This document shows, in pieces, positions 1 through 3,290 of a DNA stretch of 5,063 nucleotides (position 1 is its first letter; each line of letters opens with the position of its first letter). Made by a program: the position numbers and the translations under genes. This stretch comes from an uncultured Eubacteriales bacterium (GTDB lineage: Bacteria > Bacillota > Clostridia > Oscillospirales > Acutalibacteraceae), in the NCBI GenBank assembly GCA_900317795.1, contig ONIF01000163.1, forward strand, positions 1-5,063, written 5' to 3'. The notes under the pieces are model-generated. The model ran no database searches. It saw only the letters and a program-made list of their open reading frames with translations, and was not told the origin of the DNA.

Positions 1-594
1 GTATATCTCTCAAAAACTGATTTCAACTGCATTTATACAGTCCTTTTGCTGAAAATAGCATTCTTTCTGCAATTCTTTGAAATGGGCGTGCTCTATAAAT
101 CAAAAATTGAAACGCATTTCAAAAAAACCTCTAAATTCAAACTGATTCTGCTTTGTACCTTTATCAATATATTCTTTATTGCCGTTTCTCAAAATAACAT
201 CGGATGCAAATATCTCTATAAAATGGGCGGATTTCTTACAGACATATACATACTTCCGCTCATAACGGCTGTTACGGGAATATGCTTTTGGCTTTGTATT
301 ACGGAATGGCTTGCCCCTCCCCTGCAAAAAATCAAAATTATCAATTATATTTCAAGCCACACTTTCGCCATCATGTTCCATCATATTTTTTTCTTTACGG
401 CTTTCAGCTATATTCTTTCAAAAATTCCCTTTGAAACTCCCTTTGACTATGAACAGTTCTATGAAAATGCAGGCTGGTATAAATACCCTGCATTTGAGGG
501 AGTGAAATTCCTCTATGTAATATTCGCTTTTGCAGGCTGTCTTTTATTATGCTTTATATGGGATAAAATAAAAAATCTGACGGAAAGAAACTGA
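1..594 (+). CDS. C-terminal part of a multi-pass membrane protein, probably acyltransferase-3-like (5' end outside window)
   Basis: The frame is open from base 1 and ends at a TGA at 592-594, leaving 197 residues of a longer protein. A TTG at 46 could initiate, but it lies inside a hydrophobic segment without a ribosome binding site, so I read the gene as entering from upstream. About five hydrophobic segments are visible, near residues 12-31, 46-63, 80-103, 120-139 and 168-186, with basic loops such as KSKIETHFKKTSK between them. The segment SSHTFAIMFHH at 118-128 resembles the 'N-T-F-x-I-M-x-H-H/IH' signature near the end of membrane acyltransferases (acyltransferase 3 group), which acylate cell-surface polysaccharides using a cytoplasmic acyl donor. 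The family is inferred from this motif and the topology. The catalytic N-terminal part is not in the window, so a polysaccharide polymerase or another polytopic envelope protein remains possible. A terminator overlaps the end, so this is the last gene of its transcript. Confidence 0.6.
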   Translation, partial: VYLSKTDFNCIYTVLLLKIAFFLQFFEMGVLYKSKIETHFKKTSKFKLILLCTFINIFFIAVSQNNIGCKYLYKMGGFLTDIYILPLITAVTGICFWLCITEWLAPPLQKIKIINYISSHTFAIMFHHIFFFTAFSYILSKIPFETPFDYEQFYENAGWYKYPAFEGVKFLYVIFAFAGCLLLCFIWDKIKNLTERN

Positions 595-615
595 AAATTT
601 CTTTCCGTCTTTTTT
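579..615 (+). terminator. Intrinsic terminator overlapping the end of the membrane protein gene
   Basis: A perfect 12-bp stem, GACGGAAAGAAA (579-590) against TTTCTTTCCGTC (598-609), encloses a 7-nt loop and runs straight into a T tract at 610-615. The gene's TGA stop (592-594) sits inside the loop, so the last codons form the left arm. This is a textbook rho-independent terminator for + strand transcripts, and it separates the upstream gene from the tRNA gene. Confidence 0.9.
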
Positions 616-625
616 AAAAAAACTC

Positions 626-654
626 TTGTAATTTCAGAAAAGGTATGTTATAAT
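626..654 (+). promoter_or_regulatory. SigA-type promoter of the tRNA-Ser gene
   Basis: The -35 box is TTGTAA (626-631), the spacer is 17 bp, and the -10 box is a perfect TATAAT (649-654) preceded by TG at 646-647, making it an extended -10. Transcription should begin about 661, only some 7 nt before the mature tRNA 5' end. This fits a dedicated promoter directly behind the previous terminator. Confidence 0.85.
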
Positions 655-667
655 AATCGAGTGATTT

Positions 668-757
668 GGAGAGTTGTCCGAGCTGGCCGAAGGAGCACGA
701 TTGGAAATCGTGTAAACGGCTACAACCGTTTCGAGGGTTCGAATCCCTCACTCTCCG
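668..757 (+). tRNA. tRNA-Ser with anticodon GGA (reads UCC/UCU)
   Basis: The cloverleaf can be drawn by eye. The acceptor stem is GGAGAGT (668-674) with ACTCTCC (750-756) and discriminator G757. The anticodon stem is CACGA/TCGTG around the loop TTGGAAA, with anticodon GGA at 703-705. The long class II variable arm characteristic of serine tRNAs is at 713-732, with AAACGG pairing to CCGTTT. The T arm is GAGGG-TTCGAAT-CCCTC (733-749). The base after the discriminator begins CTT, so the 3' CCA is not encoded and must be added by tRNA nucleotidyltransferase. It stands alone, with its own promoter and terminator, rather than in a tRNA cluster. Confidence 0.97.
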
Positions 758-762
758 CTTTC

Positions 763-800
763 AAAGCTGCATGATACTTCATCATGCGGCTTTTCTCTTT
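763..800 (+). terminator. Intrinsic terminator after tRNA-Ser
   Basis: The 13-bp stem AAAGCTGCATGAT (763-775) and ATCATGCGGCTTT (781-793) has a 5-nt loop and is followed by a T-rich run TTTTCTCTTT (791-800). One pair (768/788) is a U·G wobble only if the + strand is transcribed, which supports its use by the tRNA transcript. Confidence 0.85.
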
Positions 801-834
801 ACTTAAAAAAAATTAAGGATAGATTAATAAATTG

Positions 835-880
835 TTTTTAGAAGATACTAAATTTGTTAGCACATTTTTTGAAGATACGA
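835..880 (+). repeat. 16-bp direct repeat upstream of htrA, possible operator
   Basis: Two copies, TTTTTAGAAGATACTA (835-850) and TTTTTTGAAGATACGA (865-880), agree at 14 of 16 positions and start exactly 30 bp apart, close to three helical turns. The second copy lies just upstream of the likely htrA -10 box. Same-face tandem sites of this kind suit a dimeric regulator such as a response regulator. HtrA-type genes in Firmicutes are commonly controlled by envelope-stress two-component systems (CssRS in Bacillus). No regulator can be named from the sequence. Confidence 0.5.
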
Positions 881-888
881 GTTATAAT
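860..888 (+). promoter_or_regulatory. Probable htrA promoter with consensus -10 and poor -35
   Basis: TATAAT at 883-888 would place the transcript start near 895, giving a 5' leader of about 46 nt. The 17-bp-spaced position for a -35 box reads GCACAT (860-865), which matches TTGACA poorly. A TTGTTA at 854-859 is closer to consensus but leaves a 23-bp spacer, which is too long. A good -10 with a bad -35 beside direct repeats suggests a promoter that depends on an activator, which is inference. Confidence 0.6.
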
Positions 889-940
889 ATAGACATCAAA
901 GGCAAACAAAATACTTTAAAATAAATCGGAGGTACTCACT

Positions 941-2443
941 ATGGAAAACAACAGAAATTTTGAAAACGGATTTGAAAGCATGAACGAACATGAAAGAACG
1001 GTTTATCCCGACTATACACAGCCCTCGGCAGATGTGTTTGAAGAAACTCCCGTGCAGGAAGAAAATGTTTATGCAGTTCAGGGAACTCCCGTGCATGATT
1101 ATTTCTCCAACCAGGATACCGCACCTGTCCCCAATGTATATCAGGATATTTACAGCACTTCTCCCGAAACTCCTGCAAAACCCAAGAAAAACAGAAAAAA
1201 CGTTGCACTTGTTGCAGGAACTCTTGCACTTGCACTCTGCGTAGGATTTGGAGGCGGTGTACTCGGCTCTTATGTAGGCGGTAACTCAAAAACAACCGTT
1301 CAGCAGACAGGCACAAGCGTTTCCGCAAAAACTACCGAAGGTACGGACTCGGGACTTAATATCATTCAGGCTTCACAGAGCAGCGGCACTCCCACAAGTA
1401 TTGAACAGGTCGTTTCAAAAGTAAAGGACTCCGTTGTTGAAATCACCACAGAAGTTACAAAATACGGCACTTTCTATGGACAGTACGTGGCACAGGGTGC
1501 AGGCAGCGGTGTTATCATCTCCTCTGACGGCTATATTGTCACAAACAACCATGTTATTGAAGACGCTACAAGCATTAAAGTTACCCTCACAGACGGTAAT
1601 TCTTACGATGCAAAGCTTATCGGCACAGATGAAGAACTTGATATTGCCCTTATTAAAATAGAGGCTGACAATCTCACGGTTGCGGCTCTCGGCACATCTT
1701 CCGATTTGCAAATAGGGGAAACTTCCATTGTAATAGGAAATCCTCTCGGACAGCTTGGCGGTACGGTTACTCACGGCATTATCAGTGCCTTGAACAGGTC
1801 CATACAGCTTGACGGCAAAACGATGGAACTCCTCCAAACAGATGCGGCTATCAACCCCGGCAATTCGGGCGGTGGTCTTTTCGATGCCAACGGCAATCTT
1901 ATCGGTATCATCGTTGCAAAATCAACCAATTCCTCTGACGGCACTTCCCTTGAAGGTCTCGGATTTGCCATTCCTATCGACAACGTGAAAAATATACTTG
2001 GCGACCTCAAAACAAAGGGCTTTGTTTCAAGACCCGTACTCGGAATAACTGCCGTAGATGTTCTTGACGACTCGACTGCCGCACGCTATAACGTTGACAA
2101 ACAGGGCGTATATATCTACTCCGTGACAAGCGGAAGTGCTGCCGATAAAGCGGGAATGATGGTAGGCGACTGCGTTGTTAAATTTGACAATACAGAGATA
2201 AACTCAAAAGAGGAACTTTCAAAAGCCATCTCATCTCACAAAGTCGGTGACGAAGTTAAAATTACAGTATATCGTGACGGAAAAGAACAGATATTGACTG
2301 CCGTTTTGCAGGAGAATGCTTCCGAAAGCACTCAAAGAAACAGCAACAACTTCAATAAAAACGGTGGTAATACCGACAGCGACAGAAACAACAATTACGG
2401 CTATCCCGACAATATCGAGGACTGGATAAAATTCTTTAACTGA
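941..2443 (+). CDS. htrA: HtrA/DegP-like membrane-anchored serine protease with one PDZ domain
   Basis: This 500-residue protease/chaperone belongs to trypsin-like family S1C and degrades or refolds damaged proteins outside the membrane. The start is the ATG 8 nt after GGAGG (928-932). Residues 1-86 are hydrophilic, rich in Glu, Pro and Tyr, and end in a basic stretch KPKKNRK. One membrane segment follows (about 88-112), then a Ser/Thr/Gly linker to about 150. The protease domain (about 155-350) carries the full triad: His204 in TNNHVI, Asp234 in LDIALIKI, and Ser309 in GNSGGG. A PDZ domain (about 364-457) contains the VTSGSAADKAGM and GDEVKITVYRDGK blocks. The last 40 residues are a low-complexity Asn/Ser/Asp tail ending WIKFFN. 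The basic-before-hydrophobic order predicts the N-terminus inside and the protease outside. Domain order matches Firmicutes HtrA/YkdA proteins; the long cytoplasmic N-terminus and the Asn-rich tail are the unusual parts. It appears monocistronic. Confidence 0.95.
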   Translation: MENNRNFENGFESMNEHERTVYPDYTQPSADVFEETPVQEENVYAVQGTPVHDYFSNQDTAPVPNVYQDIYSTSPETPAKPKKNRKNVALVAGTLALALCVGFGGGVLGSYVGGNSKTTVQQTGTSVSAKTTEGTDSGLNIIQASQSSGTPTSIEQVVSKVKDSVVEITTEVTKYGTFYGQYVAQGAGSGVIISSDGYIVTNNHVIEDATSIKVTLTDGNSYDAKLIGTDEELDIALIKIEADNLTVAALGTSSDLQIGETSIVIGNPLGQLGGTVTHGIISALNRSIQLDGKTMELLQTDAAINPGNSGGGLFDANGNLIGIIVAKSTNSSDGTSLEGLGFAIPIDNVKNILGDLKTKGFVSRPVLGITAVDVLDDSTAARYNVDKQGVYIYSVTSGSAADKAGMMVGDCVVKFDNTEINSKEELSKAISSHKVGDEVKITVYRDGKEQILTAVLQENASESTQRNSNNFNKNGGNTDSDRNNNYGYPDNIEDWIKFFN

Positions 2444-2458
2444 TTTTACAAAAATGAT

Positions 2459-2487
2459 TTGACATTTGATAAAAAATGGTGTATAAT
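2459..2487 (+). promoter_or_regulatory. Perfect-consensus SigA promoter between htrA and the deaminase gene
   Basis: TTGACA (2459-2464), a 17-bp spacer, and TATAAT (2482-2487) match the vegetative consensus at all twelve positions, starting only 16 bp after the htrA stop codon. The expected start is near 2494. The next recognised gene begins at 2660, so the product is either an mRNA with a leader of about 165 nt or a short RNA ending at the hairpin at 2547-2578. It is the best promoter in the window. Confidence 0.88.
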
Positions 2488-2532
2488 TATGAAAAGTAAA
2501 AATGATTTTTTTCTATCTTTCTTTTCATAATT
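2485..2532 (+). repeat. 12-bp perfect inverted repeat overlapping the -10 box and start site
   Basis: AATTATGAAAAG (2485-2496) and CTTTTCATAATT (2521-2532) are exact reverse complements separated by 24 nt, and T-rich sequence TTCTCCTCTTT follows. The left arm begins inside the -10 box and covers the start site. Only transcripts reading through from htrA contain the whole left arm, so it could act as a weak htrA terminator in those RNAs. RNAs started at the local promoter would have only a partial stem. It could equally be a DNA-level operator. Confidence 0.55.
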
Positions 2533-2546
2533 TTCTCCTCTTTGTG

Positions 2547-2578
2547 ATAAGCCGCATTCTTTCGGGGGTGCGGCTTAT
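2547..2578 (+). terminator. UUCG-capped stem-loop, probable terminator or attenuator
   Basis: ATAAGCCGCA (2547-2556) pairs perfectly with TGCGGCTTAT (2569-2578). The stem extends inward through U·G, U·G, C-G and U·G pairs to a UUCG tetraloop (2561-2564), about 14 pairs in all. The wobble pairs exist only in + strand RNA; the opposite strand would have A/C mismatches, so the structure is meant for rightward transcripts. The sequence after it is TTATCAATTA rather than a clean T run, so termination may be partial. It lies between the consensus promoter and the deaminase gene. Confidence 0.6.
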
Positions 2579-2581
2579 TAT

Positions 2582-2637
2582 CAATTAGCAATGTGCAATG
2601 AGCAATGAGCAATGTAAAATGTACAGTGTGCAATTTT
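2582..2637. repeat. Eight degenerate tandem heptanucleotides, consensus CAATGWG
   Basis: Read in steps of seven from 2582 the units are CAATTAG, CAATGTG, CAATGAG, CAATGAG, CAATGTA, AAATGTA, CAGTGTG and CAATTTT, with no break in register over 56 bp. The array ends 22 bp before the deaminase start codon and 7 bp before a possible earlier ATG. It does not fold into an obvious hairpin. I see no other copy in this window. Confidence 0.8.
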
Positions 2638-2646
2638 TTAATGAAT

Positions 2647-2650
2647 GGAG
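2647..2650 (+). promoter_or_regulatory. Ribosome binding site that decides the deaminase start
   Basis: GGAG at 2647-2650 lies 9 nt before the ATG at 2660. The in-frame ATG at 2645 overlaps this site and has only T/A-rich sequence upstream, so 2660 is the better start. Confidence 0.7.
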
Positions 2651-2659
2651 CGGTGTCCT

Positions 2660-3145
2660 ATGCGTACAGACAAAATCAATTATTATCTTGATATAGCCGA
2701 AACCGTGCTTGAAAGAGGTACTTGTTTAAGAAGAAACTACGGTGCTATCATAGTCAAAAATGACCAGATCATCTCAACGGGCTATGTCGGTGCACCCCGT
2801 GGCAGAAAAAATTGTATCGACATGGGGATATGCGTCAGAGAAAGCCTCAAAGTCCCCAGGGGAGAGCGATATGAATTGTGCCGTTCCGTCCATGCCGAAC
2901 AAAATGCAATTATTCATGCCTCCCGTGAAAATATGATAGGCTCGACTATGTATCTCGTCGGAAAAGACGCTAAAACAGGGGCTTATGTCGAAAATGCGTC
3001 TGCCTGCTCCATGTGCAAAAGAATGATTATCAATGCGGGAATTAAACAGGTCATTATCAGAAATGCCAAAAATAAATATACAGTCGTTGAGGTTCAGGAA
3101 TGGATAGACAATGATGAATCCCTTTCGGGCACTTTCGGCTACTGA
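2660..3145 (+). CDS. dCMP/cytidine deaminase-family zinc enzyme (ComEB-like)
   Basis: This 161-residue protein belongs to the zinc-dependent nucleotide deaminase fold. The likely reaction is dCMP to dUMP, feeding thymidylate synthesis in the cytoplasm. The N-terminal block YYLDIAETVLERGTCLRRNYGAI-like region (8-30) and GYVGAPRG (41-48) match the dCMP deaminase type. Zinc and catalytic residues are visible: His78 and Glu80 in HAEQNAI, then Cys116 and Cys119 in ACSMCKRMIINAGI. The usual Pro before the first Cys is Ala115, and the stretch between the two motifs is longer than usual (about 96-115, GKDAKTGAYVENAS). Extra cysteines at 22, 52, 58 and 74 could bind a second metal. Length fits the family (about 150-190). 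Similar proteins are common in Clostridia and often annotated as dCMP or cytidine deaminase, so substrate is inferred. It has no cotranscribed partner in view, and its leader carries the consensus promoter, hairpin and heptad array. Confidence 0.88.
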   Translation: MRTDKINYYLDIAETVLERGTCLRRNYGAIIVKNDQIISTGYVGAPRGRKNCIDMGICVRESLKVPRGERYELCRSVHAEQNAIIHASRENMIGSTMYLVGKDAKTGAYVENASACSMCKRMIINAGIKQVIIRNAKNKYTVVEVQEWIDNDESLSGTFGY

Positions 3146-3186
3146 CCTTTTATATTCTTGCATAATTTCAAAGGAAAAATTTTATA

Positions 3187-3210
3187 TTTTTTGAAAATTT
3201 TTTCAAAAAA
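3187..3210. repeat. A+T palindrome upstream of the ppdK promoter
   Basis: TTTTTTGAAAA (3187-3197) and TTTTCAAAAAA (3200-3210) are exact reverse complements with 2 nt between them. The stem has a single G-C pair and no T run follows on the + strand, so it would be a weak terminator for the deaminase transcript. Its place immediately upstream of the -35 box also fits an UP-element-like A/T tract that raises ppdK transcription. Confidence 0.45.
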
Positions 3211-3213
3211 CAA

Positions 3214-3242
3214 TAGAAATTTTCTGAATAGTATGTTATAAT
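3214..3242 (+). promoter_or_regulatory. Extended -10 promoter of ppdK
   Basis: TATAAT (3237-3242) has TG at 3234-3235, and a 17-bp spacer leads back to TAGAAA (3214-3219), which matches TTGACA at four of six positions. The start should be near 3249, giving a leader of about 42 nt with AGGAGG at 3276-3281. The 12-mer GTATGTTATAAT is identical to that of the tRNA-Ser promoter. Confidence 0.8.
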
Positions 3243-3290
3243 GATTTCAGACAACCCAGTCAATTTTAAATATATAGGAGGTAATTTCCA

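Noticed and set aside
46..594. TTG at 46 as a true start of the first gene
   Set aside because: The frame is open from base 1, the TTG lies within a hydrophobic segment, and no ribosome binding site precedes it.
857..863. TTAGCAC upstream of htrA resembles the left half of the HrcA operator CIRCE
   Set aside because: The matching right half (GAGTGCTAA after 9 bp) is absent; the sequence there is ATACGAGTT.
939..1328. 129-codon open frame on the - strand at the htrA 5' end
   Set aside because: Composition is Arg/Phe/Leu-rich as expected from reverse reading of Glu/Lys/Gln-rich codons; no start signals.
1415..1837. 140-codon open frame on the - strand inside htrA
   Set aside because: It is a shadow of the protease domain codons; the + strand frame carries the complete catalytic triad.
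2615..2620. TAAAAT as a -10 box for a separate deaminase promoter
   Set aside because: It falls inside the heptad array, and the 17-bp-spaced position (TGTGCA) is a poor -35; the promoter at 2459-2487 is far stronger.
2582..2637. CRISPR array or mobile-element end
   Set aside because: The units are 7 bp without spacers, and there are no terminal inverted repeats, target duplications or nearby transposase or cas genes.
2645..2659. Earlier in-frame ATG for the deaminase
   Set aside because: It overlaps the GGAG site serving the ATG at 2660 and has no ribosome binding site of its own; the extra five residues do not fit the family's usual N-terminus.
2774..3163. 129-codon open frame on the - strand across the deaminase gene
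   Set aside because: The + strand frame has all zinc-site residues and a ribosome binding site; the reverse frame has neither family motif nor start signals.
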